DNA from: Candidatus Thorarchaeota archaeon MP8T_1
GTDB taxonomy: Archaea > Asgardarchaeota > Thorarchaeia > Thorarchaeales > Thorarchaeaceae
Direction of reading: 5' to 3'
Assembly: GCA_002825465.1 (NCBI GenBank)
Contig: PJER01000048.1
Coordinates: forward strand, 1-29,125
DNA: 29,125 nucleotides
Shown: positions 1-8,049 of the stretch, piece after piece
How positions within the stretch are numbered: position 1 is the first letter of the stretch
How the letters are laid out: the number at the start of each line of letters is the position of its first letter
The notes under the pieces: model-generated
Told to the model about the DNA's origin: nothing
Seen by the model: the letters and a program-made list of their open reading frames with translations, nothing else
Databases searched by the model: none
Translations under genes and position numbers: made by a program

Positions 1-239
1 TCTGTAACCCTTCACACTAACTCCCAGCATCACAGCATCGGAAATGCATCCGGCTCCACTGAGCTGTCTCGCGTCGGGAAAATTGATACCGACCGACCTG
101 ACAATGTACGAGACCGGGGTGACCCCTATTTCATCTGTGGGATAATCATCCCCATCATAAGAGTCCGTTAAGGTTCGTCCTTGTGGTATTTGTCAGGCGT
201 ATGTTCAAGATGTAACCCACCCAATGCGCACCACATCAT
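1..239 (-). pseudogene. possible partial, frameshifted gene running off the left edge
   Basis: On the minus strand one frame is open from about 192 to the left edge. It reads like a real protein, with stretches such as DEIGVTPVSYIVRSVGINF and ARQLSGAGCISDAVMLG, but a TGA at 193-195 precedes it and it has no start codon. In another frame just upstream, an ATGATG at 239-234 opens a 23-codon reading frame beginning MMWCALGGLHLEHTP, and a TATA-like GATAATATA (plus strand, 271-279) lies about 36 bases before it. One base gained or lost near 190-200 would join the two. I do not recognise the product. The plus strand is also open here for about 57 codons, so coding potential is unproven. Confidence 0.3.
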
Positions 240-387
240 AGGATAATCCTCAGCGTGCCCTCGTGAATGGGATAATATACTCTTGAACGTATTAACTTAG
301 GAATTTGGAGTTATTAGCATTATCACATGGCGCTAATTGCAAAAATTTTGCAGACAGGACGTATATACACCCACTCATGTTTTATGG

Positions 388-660
388 TAATAACGACATC
401 TTCAAATACACTCGGGAAACAGCCGAGCCTGTAAGTACCACTGAGAAACACTCAGTCGTACTTTGCAATTCATCATAATCATCACATCACAAGCGCCATG
501 GGTTCCCTCGGCTCATATGATTCGAGCCGACAAGCGAACTCGCGCAAGTCTTAGGACTATTATCATTCATAGGATCATCACATCACGATTATCATATCAC
601 ATGTTCCAGACTCGGAATAGAATGAAAGGCGAGGTAGACTGATTCAAACAGTCATGAGGC
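388..660 (+). ncRNA. hairpin-rich gene-free stretch, candidate structured RNA or long dnaG leader
   Basis: No ORF of useful length lies between 240 and 746. A TATA-like TATATA sits at 362-367. Downstream are three clear hairpins. At 433-463, arms AAGTAC/GTACTT and ACTGAG/CTCAGT are separated by a single C-C mismatch around an AAACA loop. At 508-530, TCGGCTC pairs with GAGCCGA. At 637-653, GACTG pairs with CAGTC. I do not see the conserved blocks of RNase P RNA or the SRP RNA core. It could be an unknown non-coding RNA, a long 5' leader of dnaG, or decayed sequence. Short similar words, TCATAGGATAATC (236-248) and TCATAGGATCATC (567-579), also recur. Confidence 0.3.
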
Positions 661-746
661 ATAGGCCCTAAGTCGAGTAAGACGCAGGTTAATTTCAGCT
701 TGGTAGGAAAACGAGGGCTCGTGGTAGCACAGCACAGGAGACGTGC

Positions 747-2030
747 ATAAAAATAGGAACAGATTTCGACCAAAGTACAGCTAAATACGTAATCAGAGCT
801 AGAATTGAGATAGATGGCGTGGTCGATAAACCAGATGTTGTAGGAGCCGTATTTGGACAGACAGAGGGGCTTCTTGGAGAAGATCTGGATTTACGAGAAC
901 TTCAGCGCACTGGACGGATTGGAAGAATCCAAATTGCAATCAGAACAAAAGGTGGTAGTAGTACAGGAGAAGTTGTTATTCCTGTCTCATTAAACAAGAC
1001 CGCCACTGCTATACTTGCAGCAGCATTGGAAACCGTAGATCGAGTTGGCCCATGTACTGCAAAAGTGATTCTCGAGAAACTTGAAGATATACGAGGAGCA
1101 AAGAGAAGAAAAGTTGTAAGCAGGGCAATCAGTATTTTGAAAGGTTGGGAAGAAGACATATCCCCAGGAACTGAAGAAATAACCACTGCTGTCACAAAAG
1201 GTCGCAAGGTCACGGTAGCAAAATATGGACCTGACAATCTTCCAGCTGGGCCAGACTTGGCTGAAAGTAAGGAAATCATAATTGTCGAAGGACGCGCAGA
1301 TGTCATCAATCTCATGAAATGCGGAATAACAAATACAATTGCAGTAGAAGGAACCCACATTCCAAAATCAATTGTGGACCTTACTAAAAAGAGAGGTAAG
1401 AAAATTACTGCTTTCCTTGATGGGGATAGAGGCGGAGACCTCATTCTCCGTGAACTTATGCAGGTTGCAAAAGTTCACTACATTGCTAGAGCACCAAAGG
1501 GAAAAGAAGTTGAAGAACTAACTCGACGTGAAGTCACACAAGCACTTCAATCTCAAATCCCTGCAGACCAAGCTTTGGCACTAGTCAAAACAAGGAAGTC
1601 CTCTGATGGTAAGAAGAGGACTCCAAGGAGAGAAGGAACAGGAAAGCCTTCTCGAACCAAAAGAGAGTCGGTTTCATCAAGACGAGATGTATCGGAATCG
1701 ACAAGCAGACGTATCCCTATGAGAAGAGAACCAGTATCTGTTGATGCGGTCTATGTTTCCAAAATAGAGGAGATAAAGGAGTCATTCAAAGCAGTTCTCT
1801 TCAATAGTGAGAAGGAAGTCATAGCAGAGTGTGGTGTAGCAGAACTCGCAAAGAAATTAGAGGAACAAGAAACCGTTCCAACTATTGTCTTTGATGGAGT
1901 GATTACACAGCGTCTTGTAGATATTGCAATCATCAAGAAGACTGAACTTCTCATAGGTGCTGCAGTTGCAGATATTGATGTCAAACAGAATGGGTTAAAG
2001 ATAGTAACATTCGATGACTTAGGACGGTAG
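747..2030 (+). CDS. dnaG: DnaG-type primase/exosome-associated Toprim protein
   Basis: Archaeal DnaG is a Toprim-fold protein that can make short RNA primers and is also found as a structural subunit of the archaeal exosome. The family block KPDVVGAVFGQTEGLLGEDL near the N-terminus is diagnostic. The Toprim core follows, with IIIVEGRADVINL carrying the catalytic Glu and FLDGDRGG carrying the metal-binding Asp pair. A basic Arg/Lys/Ser-rich linker comes next, then a C-terminal domain. The first standard start (GTG 819) would remove the conserved first strand. Frame-consistent upstream codons encode STAKYVIRARIEIDG, which matches the family's usual N-terminus, but no ATG, GTG or TTG precedes it back to a TAA at 690. 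An AGGAG at 736-740 sits 6 bases before ATA 747, chosen here as a non-standard start (427 residues). A base error at that codon is the main alternative. Confidence 0.93.
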   Translation: MKIGTDFDQSTAKYVIRARIEIDGVVDKPDVVGAVFGQTEGLLGEDLDLRELQRTGRIGRIQIAIRTKGGSSTGEVVIPVSLNKTATAILAAALETVDRVGPCTAKVILEKLEDIRGAKRRKVVSRAISILKGWEEDISPGTEEITTAVTKGRKVTVAKYGPDNLPAGPDLAESKEIIIVEGRADVINLMKCGITNTIAVEGTHIPKSIVDLTKKRGKKITAFLDGDRGGDLILRELMQVAKVHYIARAPKGKEVEELTRREVTQALQSQIPADQALALVKTRKSSDGKKRTPRREGTGKPSRTKRESVSSRRDVSESTSRRIPMRREPVSVDAVYVSKIEEIKESFKAVLFNSEKEVIAECGVAELAKKLEEQETVPTIVFDGVITQRLVDIAIIKKTELLIGAAVADIDVKQNGLKIVTFDDLGR

Positions 2031-2036
2031 AATGAG

Positions 2037-2060
2037 TTACAGAGCAAAAGCACTCTGTAA
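2037..2060 (+). terminator. hairpin after dnaG, possible terminator
   Basis: Perfect 8-bp inverted repeat TTACAGAG/CTCTGTAA with an 8-base loop, seven bases after the dnaG stop codon and followed by a pyrimidine-rich tract. A processing signal is equally possible, since archaeal termination usually relies on T-runs rather than hairpins. Confidence 0.4.
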
Positions 2061-2117
2061 TGGATCTTCACTTCTCAATTTGACAATCTAGTGCTTTCTA
2101 GAGAGTGGAAGTAATAC

Positions 2118-2137
2118 TCACAATTATCTCATTGTGA
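2118..2137. promoter_or_regulatory. inverted repeat upstream of the LonB-like gene
   Basis: TCACAAT and ATTGTGA form a perfect 7-bp inverted repeat around a 6-base spacer, about 35 bases before the TTG start of the AAA ATPase gene. It may be an operator or a leader hairpin. No regulator can be assigned. Confidence 0.3.
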
Positions 2138-2172
2138 CTAAAAAAGATGAGATGGAGCATATGTGAGGCTTC

Positions 2173-3615
2173 TTGACCGTGACATCGCTCATAGATACTC
2201 TGGAATCAACAGAACAGATTCAGACCCCCAAGGATCCATTCCAGAGAGTAATAGGTCAAGAGCATGCAGTGAAAATTGTCAAATCTGCAGTAAGACAAAG
2301 AAGACACGTACTTCTATGCGGAGAACCAGGGATTGGAAAATCCATGCTTGCAAAGGCAGCGTATTCTCTACTGAATCCACCTACTCAGGAGATACGTCTC
2401 AAACACAACAAAGCATTACCTGATAGGCCAATCGTTGTAGTTTCAAATATCGAAGATATAGCAGCAACAAAACAAACCAGGCAGACACGACATAATGTGT
2501 TCTATTCATCCCCGGACCGATTACCTAGAGATATAGCAATCAAAATGGGATATCGATGTTCAAATTGTAGTGAACTATCCTTGCCATCCGAACCATCTTG
2601 TACATCATGCGGCTCAGACAAACGATTTGATTGGACCAGTAGCGATTCATATCATGGCTTGTTTAGGATGTTAGATGTTGTAAGGGAACCAGCTCTCAAG
2701 ATTGTTACCGACCTTGAAGAGATTGGAGATGAATCATACCATACAATGTATGAGAGAGTGAATGATAGAGAGATTGCGATTACAAGAGAGAAAATCAGTG
2801 AGCATTCTGAAATTGTTAAAGAAGCACATAGTAATGAAGAAGACCGTATCCTAGTAGGCAGAGATACTAGCAGATTCGTCAGAGTAAGTGGTTCTAGCCA
2901 TGTAGAACTTCTGGGAGATGTTAAACATGACCCTTATGGTAGTGCAGAGTCATTAGGAATGGCTGCATACCAGAGAGTAATCCCAGGTGCGATCCATGAG
3001 GCTCATGAAGGAATTCTTTACATCGATGAGATATCTGCATTAGGACCATATCAGAGTCATCTTCTTACTGCAATGCAGGAAAGAACCTATTCTATCTCAG
3101 GACACAACCCGATGAGTTCTGGTGCTTCTGTCCGAGTAGACAATGTTCCCTGCGATTTCATCCTCTTTGCATCATGTAACTCTGAGAATATCAGCAGTAT
3201 TTTACCTGCACTTAGATCGAGAATCCGAGGGTACGGATACGAGATTATGCTAGCTTCTTGGATTGATAAGAGCCATGAGGTATCAGATGATTTTGTTAGA
3301 TTCATTGCACAGACGATAGAAGAGGACGGAAAAGTACCTCATTTTGGAGTTGAAGCAGTCGGAGAGGTTCTTCGAGTTGCTGAGAAGATGGCTCTTCAAT
3401 TTGATGGCAAACGAGACGCTTTTACTCTAAGGCTTAGAGAGTTAGGTGGACTCATTAGAATAGCAGGAGACCTTGCAGTACAGGATAGTGATTTGCTAGT
3501 ACAACCAAATCATGTAACAAGGGCAGAAGTACTGAGTAGAGGGATTGATATGGGTAATATCTATCCAACAAGATATGCTTCCCCTGAACAAGCGAGCAGA
3601 GACTATTTCTTCTGA
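2173..3615 (+). CDS. LonB-like AAA+ ATPase with zinc ribbon, lacking a protease domain
   Basis: The 480-residue protein resembles the ATPase half of archaeal LonB. Walker A GEPGIGKS is at residues 50-57. A LonB-like HVELLGDVKHDPYG segment lies at 243-256, followed by PGAIHEAHEGILYIDE with Walker B at 281-286. An arginine-containing LRLRELGG sensor segment is near 419-426. It differs from LonB in two ways. It ends after the AAA lid, so the Ser-Lys protease domain is absent. The region between Walker A and B, where LonB has membrane segments, instead carries a Cys4 zinc ribbon (C129, C132, C143, C146). It is probably a soluble remodelling ATPase of unknown substrate. The TTG start follows GAGG at 2165-2168; GTG 2179 is possible. 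The stop codon is 27 bases before the preferred pelota start, suggesting co-transcription. Confidence 0.82.
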   Translation: MTVTSLIDTLESTEQIQTPKDPFQRVIGQEHAVKIVKSAVRQRRHVLLCGEPGIGKSMLAKAAYSLLNPPTQEIRLKHNKALPDRPIVVVSNIEDIAATKQTRQTRHNVFYSSPDRLPRDIAIKMGYRCSNCSELSLPSEPSCTSCGSDKRFDWTSSDSYHGLFRMLDVVREPALKIVTDLEEIGDESYHTMYERVNDREIAITREKISEHSEIVKEAHSNEEDRILVGRDTSRFVRVSGSSHVELLGDVKHDPYGSAESLGMAAYQRVIPGAIHEAHEGILYIDEISALGPYQSHLLTAMQERTYSISGHNPMSSGASVRVDNVPCDFILFASCNSENISSILPALRSRIRGYGYEIMLASWIDKSHEVSDDFVRFIAQTIEEDGKVPHFGVEAVGEVLRVAEKMALQFDGKRDAFTLRLRELGGLIRIAGDLAVQDSDLLVQPNHVTRAEVLSRGIDMGNIYPTRYASPEQASRDYFF

Positions 3616-3642
3616 TTGCAAGACCTGTCAGGTGGTGACAGA

Positions 3643-4731
3643 TTGAAGATTCTAAAACGCGTTCTCAAAGAAGGTACTATTGTGTTAAAGATAGAGACCT
3701 TAGATGATCTTTGGCATCTTTATAATACAGTAGGACCGACCGATCTAGTGGTGTCAAGAACTACTCGACGAGTACGTGTAGGAGATGAAGATAGTAGAAA
3801 GCAAGAGAGTGTCAGAAAGCCAATGGTGTTGAAACTCCAAGTAGATGATGTGTCATTCCATTCATTTTCGAATCGTGTGAGGATCAAGGGGAAGATCTTG
3901 GAAGGCCCGGGAGACCTGGTCAGTATTGGATCATACCATACTATCAATGTCGAACCAGGGGATACTCTAACAATCATTAAGGATCATTGGCCAAAGTATA
4001 TTCTAGATAGATTGAATGAAGCAACAAAAGCTCAGTTAAGTCCTGTAAGTCTAATCATTACTATTGAAGATGGCGTGGCTGAACTCTTCTTAGCAGCAGA
4101 CTATGGTATCAAAGAAGCTGTAAGCATTCGAACAAGTATTTCTCGAAAGCAAGGGGATCAAAAGAGCTACGATTCCACAATGAGAGATTTCTTTGCTGAT
4201 GTCACTCTAGCTGTTCGTTCGCAGCTTGAACAAACGGAGATTGGCCTTATTGTCATTGCAGGCCCAGGATTTGTGAGGGATCACTACAGAGAGTATCTGA
4301 GTCAAGCAGGAATTAAGAACCTTCCACCTGTTGTAGTTGAGAGTACAAACTCTATTGGAGTTCCAGGTGCAAAGGAGATTCTCTTCCGTGGAGTCATAGG
4401 TAAAGCTGTAAGCACTCTCAAAGTTGAGACTGAGACCAAGTTAGTTGAAGGTCTGATTGAAAACATATCAAAGGATAATGGGCTGGGTGCCTATGGTGAT
4501 GAGGAGGTTAGACAGGCAGCGCAATTTGGAGCCATTGAGGATTTACTCATCACAGACAAGAAACTAAGAGAGGGTTCAGAAGAGGAGCGGAGGAGGATGG
4601 ACAATCTTATTCGAGATACAGAGAAGACCAGAGGTGCATTTCATATTGTATCAACAGAACATCCAGCCGGAGAGCAACTTCATCGTTTAGGAGGACTTGG
4701 AGCGATTCTTCGATTTCGTATCGATCAATAA
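3643..4731 (+). CDS. pelA: mRNA surveillance protein Pelota (aPelota/Dom34)
   Basis: Pelota is an eRF1-like factor that, with aEF1A or ABCE1, enters the A site of stalled ribosomes and promotes subunit splitting. The N-terminal Sm-like domain begins LKILKRVLKEGTIVLKIETL and continues with DLWHLYN, a family hallmark. The central eRF1-like domain contains IGLIVIAGPGFVRDHY. The C-terminal eL30-like domain covers the last ~100 residues and includes GAIEDLLITD. There is no GGQ motif, as expected for Pelota. The reading frame opens at TTG 3616 directly after the upstream stop, but TTG 3643 has a GGTGGTGA ribosome-binding site and gives the usual family N-terminus and length (362 residues). The gene ends abutting the convergent radical SAM gene. 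Confidence 0.93.
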   Translation: MKILKRVLKEGTIVLKIETLDDLWHLYNTVGPTDLVVSRTTRRVRVGDEDSRKQESVRKPMVLKLQVDDVSFHSFSNRVRIKGKILEGPGDLVSIGSYHTINVEPGDTLTIIKDHWPKYILDRLNEATKAQLSPVSLIITIEDGVAELFLAADYGIKEAVSIRTSISRKQGDQKSYDSTMRDFFADVTLAVRSQLEQTEIGLIVIAGPGFVRDHYREYLSQAGIKNLPPVVVESTNSIGVPGAKEILFRGVIGKAVSTLKVETETKLVEGLIENISKDNGLGAYGDEEVRQAAQFGAIEDLLITDKKLREGSEEERRRMDNLIRDTEKTRGAFHIVSTEHPAGEQLHRLGGLGAILRFRIDQ

Positions 4732-5847
4732 TCATACAGGTTCAAACATTGTCTGCATTCGATCCCAAGAGGGATATTCGTATGCGATGCCAATCTCAAG
4801 AGGCATACTATCTCGAAGAATGTCTTTTAGTTCATTAGAGATCTCCTCTAAGATCCAAGGAGCAATCTCTATTCTCATTCTAATTGTATCAATATTCATC
4901 ATATCAGAAGGGACTTCGAATTCTTCTTGAAGAATCTGATAGATTTTCTTTAGTTGTACCTCATTAAGTTGTGTTCTGTGAGTTGCTCTGATGACTCCCA
5001 GAACTAATAATGTATCATCTTCATCTCTTTGTTCAAATTCGCGCATAGTTTGTTTAAGGCGTCGTTCCAGTCTATTTCGTAGTTGTACAGCATCCTTGTA
5101 GCGTGCAGAACAGAAGTGTACAGAGAGACTATCAAGATTTTTCGAAGCCCAATCAATGATTTTTCTAGCAACTTCTGCGCTTCCTGCAATACTGGCACTG
5201 GCTAAATCGGTCAAGCGCATTCCCTGTGCCTTAAGTTGTTCGAAGTTAGTTTCGCTTGCTTCAAGTTCGTTTAAGTTCAGAAATGAAACACCAATCTCCT
5301 CAGCTCTAACTGCAGTCTGCTGTAGTTTCTCAAATTGACCTGGTATCGCAGGTACTTCTATACCAACTACCAATCCTATTGCTAATGCACGTTCAATGCC
5401 AGACCAATCCTTCGTCTGGGGATGAAAGCGAATCTCATCTAATCCTGCATCTTTGAGCTGTTCCAAGTCTTCCTGAGCGATAGTTGATTTGCTAGTATAG
5501 AGATGGATATGAAAATCAGGACCATATTCAGATTTCAGCAGTCGTATGTATTCTAGCGTTCGTTTAAATGAACAGAGAGGGTCTCCACCACTTATTCCTG
5601 TGCCTTCACCACGTATAGCTTCTACCTCAAAGAGGATGTCTTGATCTGTGGAAACAGGCATTTCGTCTGCAAAGACGACATCCTTGCCAATTTTCTCTTC
5701 AGAAAGAGGACAGTAGTAGCATGAACTATCACACAGACCTGTAACAAAAAGAACCATTTTCGAACCCTTTGTACAAAGTTTACAGCCCTTTGGCAGAGTG
5801 CCTACTATTATTGACCCACCTTTTAGTTCTGAGACCTTTCGTGGCAT
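4732..5847 (-). CDS. radical SAM protein, COG2108-like
   Basis: A radical SAM enzyme of unknown substrate. The cluster motif CDSSCYYC (C39, C43, C46) binds the [4Fe-4S] cluster that cleaves S-adenosylmethionine. An extra pair C22/C25 lies just ahead of it (KGCKLC). GISGGDPL follows as the usual GGE-like SAM-binding segment. The barrel continues to about residue 230, and a helical, charged C-terminal part of some 140 residues is of unknown role. It resembles the archaeal group described as related to pyruvate formate-lyase activating enzyme (COG2108), from memory of the family. Last gene of a three-gene operon, three bases after the nucleotidyltransferase. Its ATG and tight spacing suggest translational coupling. 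Confidence 0.8.
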   Translation of the reverse strand: MPRKVSELKGGSIIVGTLPKGCKLCTKGSKMVLFVTGLCDSSCYYCPLSEEKIGKDVVFADEMPVSTDQDILFEVEAIRGEGTGISGGDPLCSFKRTLEYIRLLKSEYGPDFHIHLYTSKSTIAQEDLEQLKDAGLDEIRFHPQTKDWSGIERALAIGLVVGIEVPAIPGQFEKLQQTAVRAEEIGVSFLNLNELEASETNFEQLKAQGMRLTDLASASIAGSAEVARKIIDWASKNLDSLSVHFCSARYKDAVQLRNRLERRLKQTMREFEQRDEDDTLLVLGVIRATHRTQLNEVQLKKIYQILQEEFEVPSDMMNIDTIRMRIEIAPWILEEISNELKDILRDSMPLEIGIAYEYPSWDRMQTMFEPV

Positions 5848-5850
5848 ATT

Positions 5851-6570
5851 CTATCTCCTCCTTCCTTCTCGACGTTCAATTGTTCTACGTAGTGCAGGAT
5901 CACTATCTTGTAATCTCTTTGTAACTTCTTCAAAGCTCTCTGACTCTTTCAGTTCATAAGTCTGATAGACACCAGTCCGACCAACAGACTCACGTCTTGT
6001 AAGTACTCGGACTCGCTCTCGTGCAATATCAATAGATACACCTAATTTCTTGGCTACATCATACTCGTGTCCGATAACTCCAGATTCAATATGGCCTGTT
6101 TCAGTAGGCTCGATTAGGATTAAGCGTTTATCAACACCTAGAATTCTTTTTTCTCCTCGAATTCCCTTAGTATCCATAGTACCTCCCCATCTGTAGAATT
6201 CGTTCTCTCTCGACATGAGTTTGAACATTGGAAAACTAACGACTACATCGTCTTCAAGGTGAATATGACCTTTGAGAACCATTGATGGAGTTGCCTGAAC
6301 AAGCTCTCGATGAAGGGGAGGACCCAATGCTAGTTCCAATCTATAGCTAGATACGTTATGGGGGATGATGATATCGATATCAGAAGATTCTGTCACATCT
6401 CCTCTTGCAACAGATCCATGGACTAATGGTTTAGCTCCTGTTGTTTCAATTTGATGCATCACTTCAAGAGTACGTGCACGGAGCTTACGAAGGATGTTCC
6501 ATCTTTCATCATCATAAGAGACCTCTCTACTATCATGTAGAACTTCAGGTCTCTTTGTCAAAATCTTCAA
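5851..6570 (-). CDS. polymerase-beta-like nucleotidyltransferase
   Basis: A 239-residue minimal nucleotidyltransferase. The signature HGSVARGD (GS at 52-53) followed by SSDIDIIIP (D64, D66) is the metal- and nucleotide-binding core of the DNA polymerase beta superfamily. The rest has no recognised RNA-binding domain. A C-terminal segment (VAKKLGVSIDIARERVRVLTR) looks like a helix-turn-helix or helical lid, and the tail is strongly basic (ERREGRRR). Substrate unknown; a nucleic-acid or small-molecule acceptor are both possible. The TTG start overlaps the stop codon of the thiolase gene by four bases, so the two are probably translated together. Confidence 0.8.
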   Translation of the reverse strand: MKILTKRPEVLHDSREVSYDDERWNILRKLRARTLEVMHQIETTGAKPLVHGSVARGDVTESSDIDIIIPHNVSSYRLELALGPPLHRELVQATPSMVLKGHIHLEDDVVVSFPMFKLMSRENEFYRWGGTMDTKGIRGEKRILGVDKRLILIEPTETGHIESGVIGHEYDVAKKLGVSIDIARERVRVLTRRESVGRTGVYQTYELKESESFEEVTKRLQDSDPALRRTIERREGRRR

Positions 6571-7493
6571 CTCCCAATAGATTCAAGAAGTTCGCACGCC
6601 TTGCACAGTTTTGATGGAGATGGTGCGTCGCACTTCTCACACCGCGTGAATTCCCATTTTGTTGGAGCTTGTCTAAAAGCCTTGGTCATTGCTTCAGAAG
6701 ATCTCAATGTAGCTAATAATGTTCCAGGACGCCTATACTCCATATTGTTCAGGAAAGCTCGGACATCATTACGATAGGCTTCCTCTGCATATGGACACGG
6801 AACATCATGGTAAGGAAGCTTAAGAAAATGAGCGTAAGCAACAATGTCCCTCTCTGTAATCTCAATGAGTGGTTTGATTCGAGGAACAAACCCTTCCACA
6901 GCTTCTTCTCGTGGAACATTGGTCCTAGCAATCCTCCCACTATCGCCTCGTAGAATGTTCATTAACACCGTCTGTATTTCATCATCAAGATTATGTCCTG
7001 TGGCAATTACATCAGCCTCAAGGTTTTGAGCAGCTGTATTGAGAGCTCGTCTGCGAAAGACTCCACAATATGAACAAGCACCAAAAGCGTCATCCTTACG
7101 TTGTTGAATGATTTCATCCAGGCTATAGCCAAAGAGAGATTTGAATGATTGTACTTCTAATTTCAGGTCTAGAGACCTACAGAGCTCATGAGCTGACTCT
7201 AATGCTTTGTTTCTATAGCCTTGTATTCCCTCATCAATGGTCACAGGAATAATCTCAGAGTGAGGATAACTACTCTCAATTTGGTGAAGAATGTGCAAGA
7301 GAACTGAGCTATCCTTTCCTCCAGAGATAGCAACAGCAATCCGATCTTTATCATATAACATCTTGTGCTTGTTAATTGTCCTTCTCACTCGATCAACAGT
7401 AGTCTCAACTAAGCATGAACCACAGAGGTGTTCGGATGTATACCTACGTAAGTAGACTGCTGGTTTGCCACACTTGGAACATCCGGATTGCAT
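6567..7493 (-). CDS. tRNA 2-thiolation enzyme, TtuA/NcsA (TIGR00269-like) family
   Basis: An adenylating enzyme that activates a uridine in tRNA for sulfur insertion. PP-loop motif AISGGKDSSVLLH binds ATP. An N-terminal zinc finger is formed by CSKC and CGSC, and a C-terminal one by CEKC and CKAC. CSYCGVFRR and a later PCPYAE provide the three cysteines that hold a catalytic [4Fe-4S] cluster in TtuA. Whether the target is U54 (TtuA-type) or U34 (NcsA/Ctu1-type) cannot be told from the sequence alone. The frame opens at TTG 7520, but TATA-like bases near 7534-7545 on the minus strand put transcription start around 7511-7520, so ATG 7493 is preferred. First gene of the operon with the nucleotidyltransferase and radical SAM protein. 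Confidence 0.88.
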   Translation of the reverse strand: MQSGCSKCGKPAVYLRRYTSEHLCGSCLVETTVDRVRRTINKHKMLYDKDRIAVAISGGKDSSVLLHILHQIESSYPHSEIIPVTIDEGIQGYRNKALESAHELCRSLDLKLEVQSFKSLFGYSLDEIIQQRKDDAFGACSYCGVFRRRALNTAAQNLEADVIATGHNLDDEIQTVLMNILRGDSGRIARTNVPREEAVEGFVPRIKPLIEITERDIVAYAHFLKLPYHDVPCPYAEEAYRNDVRAFLNNMEYRRPGTLLATLRSSEAMTKAFRQAPTKWEFTRCEKCDAPSPSKLCKACELLESIGS

Positions 7494-7567
7494 GAGTACA
7501 ATAACTCCGAATCGTTCCAAAGAGACCAGTGAAGTTAAAGATATTCAAATGGCTTGATTCGTTGGTA

Positions 7568-7990
7568 CTAGCTCTTTGTCTTGTCAGGTGTGGGTTTAGA
7601 TATCTTCAGCTCTTCTACAATTTTTGACCGTCTGAGCTCTAACGCTGCCTTTGATGCTCTGAAATTAGCTGCTTGGATTATATCTTCGATAGTTCGGTGC
7701 CATTCTGCTGGTGAGAGATTTGTATAGATGTCTCTGAAAGTGTCACCTAATCGTTCAATACGTGCTAGGCACTCGACACGATCTTCAGGAAGACGCTTCT
7801 CGTCAAAGTACATGAGGGCATGTCCCTTCAGAGCTTCCCAGTCAATATCGTTATTGGACTGGAGGATTATTCGCAATTTCTCTAACGGGTCTTTCCAAGA
7901 GTCTGGAATGAACATTGTTAGATAATCTGTGAGAGCTTTTCGTGCTCTCTCTCTAACATCTTGTGTTGGACTTATCTGATGAGTAATCAT
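7568..7990 (-). CDS. unknown helical protein
   Basis: 140 residues, not recognised. It is predicted to be largely alpha-helical and soluble, rich in Glu, Arg and Leu, with no cysteine cluster, no nucleotide-binding motif and no membrane segment. The N-terminal half has an amphipathic region around DVRERARKALTDYLTMF, and the C-terminus is lysine-rich (KISKPTPDKTKS). It lies downstream of the site-2 protease and upstream of the thiolase operon on the same strand, separated from each by about 60-75 bases, so it may be its own transcription unit. Start ATG 7990. Confidence 0.65.
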   Translation of the reverse strand: MITHQISPTQDVRERARKALTDYLTMFIPDSWKDPLEKLRIILQSNNDIDWEALKGHALMYFDEKRLPEDRVECLARIERLGDTFRDIYTNLSPAEWHRTIEDIIQAANFRASKAALELRRSKIVEELKISKPTPDKTKS

Positions 7991-8049
7991 CTTACATCGG
8001 GAAATAGTCGAAATGGAGCCTTTTTAGGTCCCACAAATTCGATTTTTTC

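Noticed and set aside
902..1444. 180-codon open frame on the minus strand
   Set aside because: It is antisense to the well-supported dnaG coding sequence; its translation is low-complexity and matches no family.
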